A DNA stretch of 64,000 nucleotides from Myxococcus eversor (GCF_010894455.1 NZ_JAAIXY010000001.1:62001-126000); one strand, 5' to 3'. Counted from the first letter of the stretch, positions 1-8,697 are shown. Notes: generated by a model from the sequence alone, not told the origin. Translations and numbers: made by a program.

Positions 1-394
1 TGCACGTGGCGCCCAGTCGCGAGGACACGGTGGCCGCGCCCGCGATGTCCAAGAGCGCGCGCGACAGCATGTGCTGGCCGGTGTGCAGCGACATGTGAGC
101 GCGGCGTCGCTCCGCGTCCACCAGGCCCTCGAGCGCCTCGCCGGGAGCGGGCAGGGGCTTCGTGTCCGCGACGTCCAGCAGGTGGTGCACGGTGCCCGCG
201 TCGTCCACCTGCACGTCGCGCACGGCCCGGCCTCCGAGCACGCCGTAATCGGCCATCTGCCCGCCGGCCTCCGGATAGAAGGCGGTGCGGTCCAGCACCA
301 CGGAGGGCGCTCCGTTCCACGTGCCGTGGGCCACGACACGCGCGGTGAAGCGGTGGAGGAACGGGTCATCGAAATAGAGGCGCTCGGTGGACAT
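1..394 (-). CDS. AlaX-like alanyl-tRNA editing protein (3' part outside window)
   Basis: I translated this from the complementary strand starting at the ATG at 394-392. It stays open for 131 codons to the window edge, so the C-terminus is missing. Residues 39-46 (FYPEAGGQ) and 104-108 (HTGQH) match the glycine motif and the first zinc-binding HxxxH motif of the alanyl-tRNA synthetase editing domain. There is no aminoacylation domain before it, so it is a free-standing AlaX-type protein, a family that hydrolyses mischarged Ser- or Gly-tRNA(Ala) in the cytoplasm. The second zinc motif would lie beyond the window. It is divergent from the DsbA-like gene, sharing an 89-bp intergenic region. Confidence 0.85.
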   Translation of the reverse strand, partial: MSTERLYFDDPFLHRFTARVVAHGTWNGAPSVVLDRTAFYPEAGGQMADYGVLGGRAVRDVQVDDAGTVHHLLDVADTKPLPAPGEALEGLVDAERRRAHMSLHTGQHMLSRALLDIAGAATVSSRLGATC

Positions 395-483
395 GGTGCG
401 CGGCAAATAACACGCCGCTGAAACTCGCGCGGCCCGGCCGTCACTATCCGTCGTAACCCATCCACATCCAACGAGGTCCTCCC

Positions 484-1131
484 ATGAAGTCCCGGGTCTC
501 CGCGTTCATCGCGGCCGCTGTCGTGTTGTCTTCGTTCCAGCCCGCCCTCGCCGGTGACGAGCCCAAGCCCGACTGCGACAAGCAGCTCCAGGCCTCCCGA
601 GGCACCCAGAAGCTCATCGCCGCCACGCCGCGCGCGGAGGCTCCGGCGCTGGGGCCCCAGAAGGCGGCGGTGACGGTGGAGGTGTGGTCCGACTTCGAGT
701 GCCCCTTCTGTGAGCGGGGCGCGTCGGTCGTCGAGGGCCTGCGCGAGCGGTATGGCGACAAGATTCGCATCGTCTTCCGGCACATGCCGCTGCCCTCCCA
801 CGCGGACGCGAAGAAGGCGGCCATCGCGGCGATGGCGGCGCACGAGCAGGGCAAGTTCTGGGAGATGCACGACGTGCTCTTCGACAACCAGCGCGCGTTG
901 GACCGGGCCTCGCTGGAGAAGTACGCGAAGGGGCTGGGGCTCGACCTGGAGCGCTTCCGCAAGTCGCTCGACACCAAGGCCTGGGACAACTACGTGGAGG
1001 CCGACCTCGTGGAGGCGCAGCGCCGAGGCATCGCCGGCACGCCCACGTTCTTCATCAACGGCACCGGGGTGACGGGGGCCCAGTCGCTGGACGTCTTCAC
1101 CGGGCACATCGACGCCGCGCTGAAGCGCTGA
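484..1131 (+). CDS. DsbA-family thiol oxidoreductase, periplasmic
   Basis: A 215-residue protein. Residues 1-23 form a clear signal peptide ending ALA before GDE, so it should act in the periplasm. A thioredoxin fold follows, with the redox motif CPFC at residues 73-76, a DsbA-like helical insertion, and the cis-proline loop GTPTFFING near residue 180. The family forms or isomerises disulfides in exported proteins; this version resembles the DsbA/DsbG/BdbD-like 'thioredoxin_4' proteins that are common in multiple copies in myxobacteria. A further cysteine pair partner is not evident (Cys31 stands alone). The stop codon lies inside a hairpin shared with the convergent kinase gene. The specific redox partner is unknown. 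Confidence 0.9.
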   Translation: MKSRVSAFIAAAVVLSSFQPALAGDEPKPDCDKQLQASRGTQKLIAATPRAEAPALGPQKAAVTVEVWSDFECPFCERGASVVEGLRERYGDKIRIVFRHMPLPSHADAKKAAIAAMAAHEQGKFWEMHDVLFDNQRALDRASLEKYAKGLGLDLERFRKSLDTKAWDNYVEADLVEAQRRGIAGTPTFFINGTGVTGAQSLDVFTGHIDAALKR

Positions 1132-1152
1132 AGTCCGGCCCCGGCGCTTCAG
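1120..1152. terminator. Bidirectional hairpin across two convergent stop codons
   Basis: CTGAAGCGC (1120-1128) and GCGCTTCAG (1144-1152) form a perfect 9-bp stem with a 15-nt loop. The hairpin overlaps the last codons of the DsbA-like gene and the stop of the convergent histidine kinase. No T-tract is present, as is usual in high-GC genomes, so termination is inferred. Confidence 0.5.
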
Positions 1153-2501
1153 GCCGCGTCCGAGCGGGACTTCGTCGTCGAGGTGGAGGGCAACGGCCCC
1201 CCGGGGAGTTCCAGGTCCAGCGGGGGGATTCGCGGCAGGCGGACGGTGAAGCAGGTGCCGCCCTCGGGGGAGCTCTCCACGTCGATGCGGCCCTGGTGCG
1301 AGGTGATGATGCCGTGCACCACGGCCAGCCCCATGCCCGTGCCTTCGCCCGCGGGTTTGGTGGTGAAGAAGGGCTGGAAGAGCCGGGCCTGCACGTCGGG
1401 CGTCATTCCGGCGCCCGAGTCGCGCACGCACAGCACCGCGTCGTCGGCCTCCATGCGCGTGGACAGGTGGATGCGGCCTCCACCGGGCATGGCCTGCGCC
1501 GCGTTCATGAGCAGGTTCACCACCACCTGCGCGAGCTGACCGGGGCGCCCCAGGAGGCGCGGCAGGTCCGCCAGCGTCACCTCCACCTCGCAGTGGGCCT
1601 GCACCTGGGTGCGGGTGATGCGCAGCGCGACGGCGATCTCCTCGTTGAGGTCGTACTCCTCCAGCGCCCCCGGGTCCCCACGCGCGAAGCGCCGCAGGTC
1701 CGCGACGATGGCGACGACGCGGCGGATGCCATCCGCGGTGGCGGGCAGCACGTCGTCCACGTATTCGGTCAGCTCCGGCGGCAGTTGCTTCAGGGCGCGC
1801 AGGTCCATGAGCAACGCGTTCACATTGCTCTTCACGTAGCTCATGGGGTTGTTGATTTCGTGCGCCACGCCCGCCGCCAGCATGCCCAGGCTGGACAGCC
1901 GCTCCTGCTCACGCGCGCGGCGGTGGGCCAGCTCCAGCTGCGCGTGCGCCTGCGCCAGTTCCTCGTGCTGGCGCGCCAGTCCCCGCAGGGCATGGTGCGT
2001 GAGGAACACCCGTCCCTCGGAGATGAAGTACGTGAGCAGCGACAGCAGCACGAAGCAGGCGGGGAGGAACGGCGGACACCCGTCCACCAGCGCCGCGCCC
2101 GAAACGAGCACCAGCAGCAGCATCAGCCGCGGTCGCGCGCTCGAGTCCGCGAAGTAGTCCACCCACAGCGCGTTGAGCGGCAGGTACAGCCAGACGGGCA
2201 GGGCCCAGTCGCTCGCCATGCCGTAGAAGACGGTGGCCAGCATGTTCATCGTGAAGCGCACGGCCTCCACGAGGCGGGTGTGGCGCGAGAAGAAATCCCG
2301 CGCGAACACCAGGTTGGCCGACGTCACCACCACGAAGCCCACCGTCACCAGGACGATGTGGGTCCACTGTCCCCAGAGGCTGGCGACGAGCAGGCCGTGG
2401 ATGAGGAGGCACGCCAGCAGGGTGAACCGCTTGAGGCGGCTGTTCACCCAGTCCGCGTCGATGTCCGTCTCCGGGGCTTCCGTGGACGGAGGCGGAGTCA
2501 T
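1149..2501 (-). CDS. Membrane sensor histidine kinase
   Basis: A 450-residue kinase. Residues about 27-165 hold five to six hydrophobic segments with almost no periplasmic domain, so it probably senses within or at the membrane. A coiled coil (175-200) leads to the HisKA domain, with phospho-accepting His214 in AHEINNP. The HATPase_c domain follows: N box (NLLMNAAQAM), G1 (DSGAGM) and G2 (GTGMGLAVV). The HEINNP H-box is the NtrB/ZraS-like (HPK4) type common in Myxococcus. Its ATG overlaps the stop of the upstream response regulator by four bases (ATGA), so the two are translationally coupled and are presumably a cognate pair. The signal sensed cannot be read from the sequence. Confidence 0.92.
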   Translation of the reverse strand: MTPPPSTEAPETDIDADWVNSRLKRFTLLACLLIHGLLVASLWGQWTHIVLVTVGFVVVTSANLVFARDFFSRHTRLVEAVRFTMNMLATVFYGMASDWALPVWLYLPLNALWVDYFADSSARPRLMLLLVLVSGAALVDGCPPFLPACFVLLSLLTYFISEGRVFLTHHALRGLARQHEELAQAHAQLELAHRRAREQERLSSLGMLAAGVAHEINNPMSYVKSNVNALLMDLRALKQLPPELTEYVDDVLPATADGIRRVVAIVADLRRFARGDPGALEEYDLNEEIAVALRITRTQVQAHCEVEVTLADLPRLLGRPGQLAQVVVNLLMNAAQAMPGGGRIHLSTRMEADDAVLCVRDSGAGMTPDVQARLFQPFFTTKPAGEGTGMGLAVVHGIITSHQGRIDVESSPEGGTCFTVRLPRIPPLDLELPGGPLPSTSTTKSRSDAA

Positions 2502-3190
2502 GCCTCGCCCACCCCCTGTCGGATGGCGGGATTCGGCTCCGCGCGCACCGGCAGCTCCAACCGCAGCCGCTGCGGCCCGCCCACCTCCGCGACGAAGGAC
2601 AGCCGCCCGCCGAAGCGCTCCAGCAGGCCCCCGACGACCTTCAGGCTGTCATCCGCCAGCAGGCCCGCGAAGCGCTCGATGATTTTGACGGCCTGGTCCG
2701 CGGGGAACGCGGGGTCGGCCACCTGCACCTTCAGCACGAGCGCCGCGTCCGTGGGGCTCACCTCCGCGCTGACACCCTGGTGCGCGGCGCGGAACGGCGC
2801 GTAGAGCTGGGCGAGCGTCTCGCGGTGGCGCAACAGGCCGGACAGGTACGTCACCAGCTCCGCGTCGTCCCACGGCTTGCTGATGAAGCGACAGATTTCG
2901 CCTTCGTTCACCGAGGCGACCACCGACTTGAAGTCGGCGTAGCCGGAGATGATGAGCCGCAGCGCGAGCGGGTGGCTGCGTTTGATTCGCTGCAACAGCT
3001 CGCTGCCCGTCATCCCCGGCATCCGGAAGTCCGTCAGGACGATGTCCGGGCTGAAGGTCTTGAGCCGCTCGAGCGCTTCTTCTCCGTTGAACGCGAGCTG
3101 GACGTCGAAACCCTCGCGCCGCAGCAGCCGCCTCAAGGCGTGCGCCACCTGCGGCTCGTCGTCCACCACCAGCACCTTGTATGCTTCCAT
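2498..3190 (-). CDS. Response regulator with REC domain and C-terminal extension
   Basis: I chose the ATG at 3190-3188, which has GAGGAG ten bases upstream; a GTG at 3217 would add nine poorly supported residues. The first 120 residues are a complete receiver domain: acidic pair D10-D11, phosphoacceptor Asp54 (LTDFRMPG) and the ISKPW lysine. The remaining ~110 residues match no DNA-binding or HD-GYP output domain that I recognise. They contain a segment on recurrence of 'FAGLLADDSLKVVGG', possibly a small sensor or dimerisation fold. Output is therefore likely protein-protein or unknown rather than direct transcription control. It is translationally coupled to the downstream kinase gene and divergent from the ABC importer operon at 3300. 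Confidence 0.88.
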   Translation of the reverse strand: MEAYKVLVVDDEPQVAHALRRLLRREGFDVQLAFNGEEALERLKTFSPDIVLTDFRMPGMTGSELLQRIKRSHPLALRLIISGYADFKSVVASVNEGEICRFISKPWDDAELVTYLSGLLRHRETLAQLYAPFRAAHQGVSAEVSPTDAALVLKVQVADPAFPADQAVKIIERFAGLLADDSLKVVGGLLERFGGRLSFVAEVGGPQRLRLELPVRAEPNPAIRQGVGEA

Positions 3191-3299
3191 GACGCCTTGG
3201 CTCCTCTGCCGCAGCACTCTAGTACGCAGTCCCGGAGAAAGTGTCAGGACCTGAATACTGGGTCAGGCCTGCACCTGCTACAGAGTGGGAGTCCTCGCA

Positions 3300-4781
3300 A
3301 TGAATGTGAGTGGGGTGTGGCGCGGTGCCGGTGCCTTGCTGGCGCTCTCGGTGCTGATGACCTCCTGTGTCCAGCGGCGGGAGGTGGGACTGGAGCGGGT
3401 GCGGAAGGCAGGCGAGCTGCGGTGGGGCGCGGATGCGCAAGGGGGCGAGCCGTACGCCATGGAGGACCCGGACGTACCGGGACGCATGCGTGGGTTCGAG
3501 GTGGAGCTGGCGGACGCGCTGGCGCGGGAGCTGGGGGTGCGCGCCCGCTTCGTGCAGAACGACTGGTCCAGCCTGATTCCCTCATTGGAGCGCGGCTCGT
3601 TCGATGTGGCGCTCAACGGCATCGAAATCACGCCCGCGCGCAGCGGTCGCATCCTCTTCACGCGGCCGTACTTCATCTTCCAGCTCCGGCTGATGGCCCG
3701 GCGCGACGACGACACCGTCACGGGCCTGGCGTCGCTGCGGGGCCGGCGCGTGGGGACGCTCGCCAACTCCCAGGCGTGGGATTTGCTCCAGCGCGAGGGC
3801 ATCCACGCGGTGCCGTACGAGGGCGTGGAGGAGCCCTACATCGACCTGGAGCAGGGGCGGGTGGACGCGGTGCTGATGGATGACCTCATCGCCCAGCGCT
3901 ACGGCCAGCCGCGCGCGGTGCTGCGCGTGGTGGGTGACGTGGGCGAGGGCTACTACGCGATTGCCGTGCGGCCCGGGGACGAGGACCTGCGCGCGGCGCT
4001 GGACGTGGCGCTGGGGCACATCGCCCGCTCGGGTGAGCTGCGGCAGATCTTCGCGCGGTGGAACATCGACAGCGCGGCCCAGCAGCGGATGGTGGAGTGG
4101 TCCGACGCGCAGACGCGCGAGGTGCTCGCGCAGACGCAGACGCCGCATCTGGGCTGGGCGCAGTGGGTGATGTTCCTCCAGGCGGCGCTGGTGACGCTGG
4201 TGGTCTCCGTGCTGGCCATGGCGCTCGCGGTGCCGCTGGGCGTGGGCCTGGCGCTCGCGCGACTGTTCGGCCCGCGCTGGCTGGGCCGGCTGGCCTCGGT
4301 GTACGTGGAGCTGTTTCGCGGCACGCCGGTGTTGCTCCAGCTCTATGTCCTCTACTACGGCCTCGCGGGCGTGCTGCGGTTGGACGCGCTCAGCGCCGCG
4401 GTGCTGGGGCTGGGGTTGAACTACGCGGCCTACGAGGCGGAGGTGTACCGGGCGGGAGTGCTGGCGGTGCCGCGCGGGCAGATGGAGGCGGCGCTCGCGC
4501 TGGGCATGTCCACGCCGCTGGCGCTGCGGCGGGTCGTCTTTCCCCAGGCCTTCCGCGTGGCCCTGCCCAGCGCCACCAACGACTTCATCGCGCTCTTGAA
4601 GGACAGCTCCCTGGTGTCGGTCATCTCCGTTGTCGAACTCACCAAACGGATGACGATTACCGCGGTGGATGTTCGCGGTTGGTTGTTGCCCGGTGCGCTG
4701 TGCGCGGCGCTCTACCTGGCGATGAGCTACCCTCTGGCGCTCCTGGCGAGGCGGTTGGAAGCGAGGTTGGAACGCGGATGA
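3300..4781 (+). CDS. Fused substrate-binding/permease protein of an amino-acid-type ABC importer
   Basis: The ATG at 3300 gives a lipoprotein-type signal (LSVLMTSC) directly after the N-terminus; a GTG at 3285 is less good. Residues about 30-265 are a periplasmic solute-binding protein of the polar amino acid family (SBP_bac_3), with ...GFEVELADALARELG... and ITPARSGRILFTRPY. Residues about 285-490 are a multi-pass HisM/GlnP-type permease with the EAA-like loop around 'AALALGMSTPLALRRVVFPQ'. The fusion of binding protein and permease resembles GlnP of Gram-positives. The downstream ATPase start overlaps the stop (ATGA). Substrate is likely a polar amino acid or its derivative, but specificity cannot be read here. 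Confidence 0.93.
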   Translation: MNVSGVWRGAGALLALSVLMTSCVQRREVGLERVRKAGELRWGADAQGGEPYAMEDPDVPGRMRGFEVELADALARELGVRARFVQNDWSSLIPSLERGSFDVALNGIEITPARSGRILFTRPYFIFQLRLMARRDDDTVTGLASLRGRRVGTLANSQAWDLLQREGIHAVPYEGVEEPYIDLEQGRVDAVLMDDLIAQRYGQPRAVLRVVGDVGEGYYAIAVRPGDEDLRAALDVALGHIARSGELRQIFARWNIDSAAQQRMVEWSDAQTREVLAQTQTPHLGWAQWVMFLQAALVTLVVSVLAMALAVPLGVGLALARLFGPRWLGRLASVYVELFRGTPVLLQLYVLYYGLAGVLRLDALSAAVLGLGLNYAAYEAEVYRAGVLAVPRGQMEAALALGMSTPLALRRVVFPQAFRVALPSATNDFIALLKDSSLVSVISVVELTKRMTITAVDVRGWLLPGALCAALYLAMSYPLALLARRLEARLERG

Positions 4782-5599
4782 TTGAAGTGAAGGACCTGTG
4801 CAAGCGCTACGACGGGCGCGCGGTGTTGGACGGCATCAACGCGTCCTTCGCCCCCGGTGAGGTGGTGGCGCTGGTGGGGCCCTCGGGAGGGGGCAAGAGC
4901 ACGCTGCTGCGCTGCCTGAATGGACTGGAGCCCTTCGATTCAGGCTCCATCCGGGTGGGGGACGATGTCCTGGAGCCCGGGGCGCTGCGCGCGCGGGGGA
5001 CGCAGGTGTCCAACATCCGTCGTCGCGTGGGCTTCGTCTTCCAGCAGTGGCACCTGTTCGCGCACCGCACCGCGCTGGGCAACATCACCGAGGCCCCCCG
5101 GTACGTGAGGGGCCTGGACGCGAAGGCGGCCATGGCGCTGGGGCGTGCTCTTCTGGAGAAGGTGGGTCTGTCCCACCGCGAGGGGGCCTACCCGTCGGAG
5201 CTGTCCGGTGGCGAGCAACAGCGGGTGGCGATTGCCCGGGCGCTGGCGATGGAGCCCGAGGCCTTGCTGCTGGACGAGCCCACCAGCGCGCTGGACCCCG
5301 AGCGGGTGGGCGAGCTGGTGGAGCTGCTGTCACGACTGCGAGACGACGGACTCGCCCTGGTGACGGTGACGCACGAGATGCGCTTCGCGCGGGAGCTGTG
5401 CTCGCGAATGCTGGTGCTGCATGGGGGGCGCATCCTGGAGGAGGGCACTCCCGCGCAGGTGTTGGAGCGGCCCCGACATGAGCGCACCCGCGCCTTCCTC
5501 GGGCTGGAGCGTGTCGTCCGGCAGGAGGCCCCGGGAGGACTGGAGCCGGGCACAACCGCCGTCGCCACGGTGTTCCCCGCGGCGACGGCGAGGGAGTGA
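4778..5599 (+). CDS. ABC transporter ATP-binding protein, amino-acid-importer type
   Basis: A 273-residue ATPase starting at the ATG that overlaps the permease stop. Walker A GPSGGGKST lies at 34-42, followed by the Q-loop (VFQQWHLF), signature LSGGEQQRV, Walker B LLLDEPTSALDP, and the switch histidine in VTHEM. The sequence follows the GlnQ/HisP/ArtP family closely, which fits the fused binding protein/permease before it. The last ~30 residues after the ATPase fold are a loose Gly/Pro/Ala tail. It energises import together with the fused partner; two copies of each would form the transporter. The alpha/beta hydrolase gene starts two bases after its stop. Confidence 0.95.
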   Translation: MIEVKDLCKRYDGRAVLDGINASFAPGEVVALVGPSGGGKSTLLRCLNGLEPFDSGSIRVGDDVLEPGALRARGTQVSNIRRRVGFVFQQWHLFAHRTALGNITEAPRYVRGLDAKAAMALGRALLEKVGLSHREGAYPSELSGGEQQRVAIARALAMEPEALLLDEPTSALDPERVGELVELLSRLRDDGLALVTVTHEMRFARELCSRMLVLHGGRILEEGTPAQVLERPRHERTRAFLGLERVVRQEAPGGLEPGTTAVATVFPAATARE

Positions 5600-5600
5600 C

Positions 5601-6356
5601 ATGCGCGCGGAGGTACAACTCACGGAGATGGGGCAGGGCAAGGGGCCAAGGGTGCTCCTGCTGCCTGGCCTGGGAGCCCGGGGCTCGGGCTTCCGTGCGC
5701 TCGCGGAGGCGCTGTCCCCGGTGGCCCGCCCGGTGCTCGTCGAGTACCCGGAAGGGGCGCATGCGGCCCTGGGCGCGGGCGCCCTGGCGCGGCAGGTGTC
5801 GCGGGCCGCGGGAGAGATGGACGCGGTGGTGGCCAGCTCGTTCGGCGGCATGGTGGCCGCGCACCTCGCGGCGGCGGGGGTGGTGCGGGGCGTGGCCTTT
5901 CTGGGGGCCTTCACGCGCACGGCGCACCTGGGCGCGAGGGGACTGCTCATCGGGATGATGGGGCCCATTGCCTTGTGGGGCCGGCCCGGCGTCGTCGCGG
6001 CGGGGCTCGCGGCATGGCGGCCCGTGCCCTTCGCGCGGGTTCAGGAGGTGGTGCCCACCACCGCGCTGGAGCGCAGCACCACGTGGCATCGCGCGCTGGC
6101 CATTCGCGGCGAAGCGCCTCCGCCGGAGCTGCGTCGGCTGGAGGTCTCCTGTGTCTGCATCCAGGGGGACAGGGACGTGCTGGTGCCGCCGTCCACGTTG
6201 GAGAAGCTGGTGGAGTCGCTTCCGCCGGGGACGCCTCGACACCTCTTGAAGGGCGCGGGACACGTGCCGTACTTCACCCACCCGGAGGCGTGCGCGGAGT
6301 TGTTGGGGCCGTGGCTCGCGGGGCTGTCATTCGCCCGGAGTGCGTCAGCGGCCTGA
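5601..6356 (+). CDS. Alpha/beta hydrolase
   Basis: The start is the ATG at 5601, with AGGGAG just upstream inside the previous stop region. The 251 residues show the fold's landmarks: the oxyanion region LLLPGLGARGSG (19-30), a nucleophile elbow ASSFGG with Ser80, an acidic residue in GDRDVLVPP, and the histidine in GAGHVPYFTHPE near the C-terminus. There is no signal peptide, so it is probably cytoplasmic. It resembles small esterase/BioH-like hydrolases. Because it is cotranscribed with an ABC importer, it may process the imported compound (for example an ester or amide of an amino acid), which is inference only. Confidence 0.85.
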   Translation: MRAEVQLTEMGQGKGPRVLLLPGLGARGSGFRALAEALSPVARPVLVEYPEGAHAALGAGALARQVSRAAGEMDAVVASSFGGMVAAHLAAAGVVRGVAFLGAFTRTAHLGARGLLIGMMGPIALWGRPGVVAAGLAAWRPVPFARVQEVVPTTALERSTTWHRALAIRGEAPPPELRRLEVSCVCIQGDRDVLVPPSTLEKLVESLPPGTPRHLLKGAGHVPYFTHPEACAELLGPWLAGLSFARSASAA

Positions 6357-6429
6357 CGCGGCGCGAGGCTCCTGTCCAGGGGTGGACGGAGTCAAAGGGG
6401 GATGTACCTGACGGCGGCCTGCCGCTACC

Positions 6430-7260
6430 GTGCGCCCCCGAATGCAGAACCGTTTCACGCGTTGGCTCGTCGTCCTCGTCGTCTTCTCCACCGGGTTCGC
6501 GTGGGCTCATCCGTCCGGACAGGACGCGGGCTCCGTGGCCGACGCCGTGCGCGCGGCGCCCGTGCTCCCGACGCCTCCCGGGGCCGTGACTCCGGAGCCG
6601 CCCGCCGCGGAGCGTCCGCGCTCCGTGTTGCTGCTGGGGGACAGCCTCATCGCCACGGGGTTTGGTGACTACCTGCTGGCCCGGCTGGAGGCGCACCCGG
6701 AGATACGCGCGTCGCGTCGCGCGCGGTCCTCTACGGGGCTGGCTCGCCCGGACTTCTTCGACTGGATGGAGGTGGGCGAAGAGGAGGTGAAGCGCCACCA
6801 GCCCGACGTGGTGGTGGTGATTCTGGGGGGCAATGATGGACAGTCCCTGCAGGAGCGCAGCGGCGGCAAGCCCGTCCACTGGGGCAAGCCGGAGTGGGAG
6901 GACGCGTACCGCCGACGCGTCGACTCCTTCGCGAGTGTCATCGCCGCGCCGGGCCGGAAGATTGTCTGGTTGGAGCTGCCCGCGACGGGGCGCAAGCGCT
7001 TCGAGCAGAAGCTGGGCCTCATCCGGGGACTTCAGCGCGAGGTCATCAGCTCCCGCGCGGACGCGCGCTATGTCGACACACGCGAGTACTTCACCGATGC
7101 CCAGGGCAAGGCGCTGCTCCAGGCGCGAGTCGAGGGCTTCCGCAAGCCGATGAAGCTGCGCATGAGCGACGGCGTGCACTTCACCATCGCGGGTGGACGC
7201 TACTTCGCCAGCAAGGTGTACCCCGAGGTGCTCGGCGCCCTGGGCCTGCTCCAGGGATAG
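6430..7260 (+). CDS. Secreted SGNH hydrolase, DUF459-like
   Basis: A GTG at 6430 or an ATG at 6442 can start it. The latter gives a good signal peptide (MQNRFTRWLVVLVVFSTGFA). After a Pro/Ala linker the SGNH fold shows block I LLLGDSLIATGFG with the catalytic Ser, block III LGGNDGQS, and block V SDGVHFT with the Asp/His pair. This is the DUF459-type SGNH arrangement, whose members deacylate or modify cell-envelope polysaccharides. The last 11 codons (EVLGALGLLQG) are the first unit of a 39-bp tandem repeat that continues past the TAG stop in the same frame. That makes the true C-terminus of the ancestral protein uncertain. Confidence 0.85.
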   Translation: MRPRMQNRFTRWLVVLVVFSTGFAWAHPSGQDAGSVADAVRAAPVLPTPPGAVTPEPPAAERPRSVLLLGDSLIATGFGDYLLARLEAHPEIRASRRARSSTGLARPDFFDWMEVGEEEVKRHQPDVVVVILGGNDGQSLQERSGGKPVHWGKPEWEDAYRRRVDSFASVIAAPGRKIVWLELPATGRKRFEQKLGLIRGLQREVISSRADARYVDTREYFTDAQGKALLQARVEGFRKPMKLRMSDGVHFTIAGGRYFASKVYPEVLGALGLLQG

Positions 7261-7371
7261 GTCGAGGTGCTCGGTGCGCTGGGGCTGCTCCAGGGCAGGC
7301 TCGAGGTACCCGGTGCGCGGGGGTTGCACCAGGGACAGGTGCTCGGCGCGCTGGGCCTCACCAGGGCCAGG
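7222..7371 (+). repeat. 39-bp tandem repeat crossing the stop codon of the SGNH gene
   Basis: Four degenerate units (about 7223-7261, 7262-7300, 7301-7339, 7340-7371) share the core GAGGTGCTCGGTGCGCTGGG. Thirteen codons per unit keep the SGNH reading frame. The first unit ends in TAG where the others have CAG or similar, and the frame stays open for 37 further codons to TGA at 7372-7374. The fourth unit lacks the leading CGAGG. Confidence 0.85.
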
Positions 7372-7524
7372 TGACGCAAGCAACGAGGCTCGCGCCGGTT
7401 GTATGGGGCGGAGTGCTTCCTGGCGCCACGAAGCGACCGCGCGACGTGTCGCGCATCGGTTGCTCCCGCGCCCTGGAGCGACCCCAGGCGCCGCGATGTC
7501 CCGCGGCGCGCAGGGCGCGTCGTT
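7372..7524. other. Gene-less spacer with hairpins between convergent genes
   Basis: No plausible gene is seen. GCGCGAC-GT-GTCGCGC (7439-7454) is a tight perfect inverted repeat. GCGCCCTGG (7469) can pair with CCAGGCGC (7485) with one bulge. Either could end transcription of the SGNH gene (+) or the TPR gene (-). Confidence 0.4.
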
Positions 7525-8697
7525 TCAGTGAGGCGCGAGCGCCGTGACGAGCCGATCCGCCTGCTCGCGGATGTTCTTGTCCTGGCTGGCCTGCGCGCGC
7601 CGGGCGTGGGTGAGCGCCGTCGCCGCGTCGCTGTCCGCCAGCGCGAGCGCCAGGTTGAGGTGCAGGCCCGGGTCGTCCGGGTGGGCCTTCAATGCCTCGG
7701 AGAGCACCTTCCGGGCGGCGTGGCCGCCACCGGGCTTGGACAGGTGCAGCACGGAGAGGTCCGTGGCGGCGCCCACGTCGCCCGGGGCGAACGTCAGCGT
7801 CTCCTCCAGCAGCTTCTTCGCCTCCGCGTCATCGCCGAGCCTGCGCCGGACCTTCGCCAGCGCCACGCGCACCTGGGCGTTGCCCGGGGCCTTCTCCAGC
7901 GCCTCGCGAAGGATGCGGTCCGCGTCCTCGTCCTTGCCCGCGACGAAGGCGGACAGGCCGTGCAGGTAGATGGCGTCCGCGCTCTCCGGCAGCTTCAGCC
8001 GCAGCTCGATGGCCGCGCGCATCGCCGCGTCGGGCGCGCCCGCGAAGAGGCACAGCGACGCGAACTCGCGGAACAGCGACGGCTCCGTGGGCTTGCGGAG
8101 GATGGCCTGTCGCAGCGTCACCAGCGCCGGGCCAATCTGGCCCTGGAGCACCTGGACACGCGAGGCCAGCAGGAAGGGCAGGTGCTCGGTGCGAGTCGCC
8201 TCGGCGGCTTCCTGGTAGGCCTTCAGCGCCGCGTCCAGGTTGCCCGTCCCCTGCTGCGCCTTGCCCAGGTACGTGAGCGTCTGCGCGTTGCCCGGCTGCA
8301 TCGCCAGCGCATGCTCCAGCGGGCTGATGGCCTGCGCGTACTTCTCGTGCGCTAGCAGGCCTCGTGCGTAGTTGAGGACCTCGAAGAAGCCCGCGGTCGG
8401 CTGCGCGGCGAGCGTCGCGAGCAACTCCAGCGCGCTCGCATCGCCCTTCTCGGCGTTCAGCCGCGCCAGGTGGCTGAGCGCCTCGGGGTGCGTGGGATGT
8501 AGAGCGAGCAGTGAGTCCAGGAAGCCACGCGCGCCCTCATCGTCGTGCTGCGCGAGGCGCAGGCGCGCGAGGCCGAGCAGCGCGCTCGCGTCCTGGGGGT
8601 CCTGTTCGAGAGCGCGCTGGAACTCGCGGGCCGCCTCCTTGAGGAGGCCCTGCTTCATCAAACGCGCGGCGGAGGTAGCCAGCTTGGAGACGGCCAT
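7525..8697 (-). CDS. Tetratricopeptide-repeat protein
   Basis: A 390-residue protein built almost entirely of ~34-residue helical TPR units, for example near residues 21-54 (GLLKEAAREFQRALEQDPQD), 56-90, 125-160, 160-195 and 260-340. There is no signal peptide, transmembrane segment or catalytic motif, so it is probably a cytoplasmic protein-protein scaffold. Repeats are rich in Ala/Leu with the usual Gly8/Ala20/Pro32 pattern. It stands alone on the minus strand, 63 bp from the next gene, and context does not reveal a partner. Confidence 0.85.
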   Translation of the reverse strand: MAVSKLATSAARLMKQGLLKEAAREFQRALEQDPQDASALLGLARLRLAQHDDEGARGFLDSLLALHPTHPEALSHLARLNAEKGDASALELLATLAAQPTAGFFEVLNYARGLLAHEKYAQAISPLEHALAMQPGNAQTLTYLGKAQQGTGNLDAALKAYQEAAEATRTEHLPFLLASRVQVLQGQIGPALVTLRQAILRKPTEPSLFREFASLCLFAGAPDAAMRAAIELRLKLPESADAIYLHGLSAFVAGKDEDADRILREALEKAPGNAQVRVALAKVRRRLGDDAEAKKLLEETLTFAPGDVGAATDLSVLHLSKPGGGHAARKVLSEALKAHPDDPGLHLNLALALADSDAATALTHARRAQASQDKNIREQADRLVTALAPH

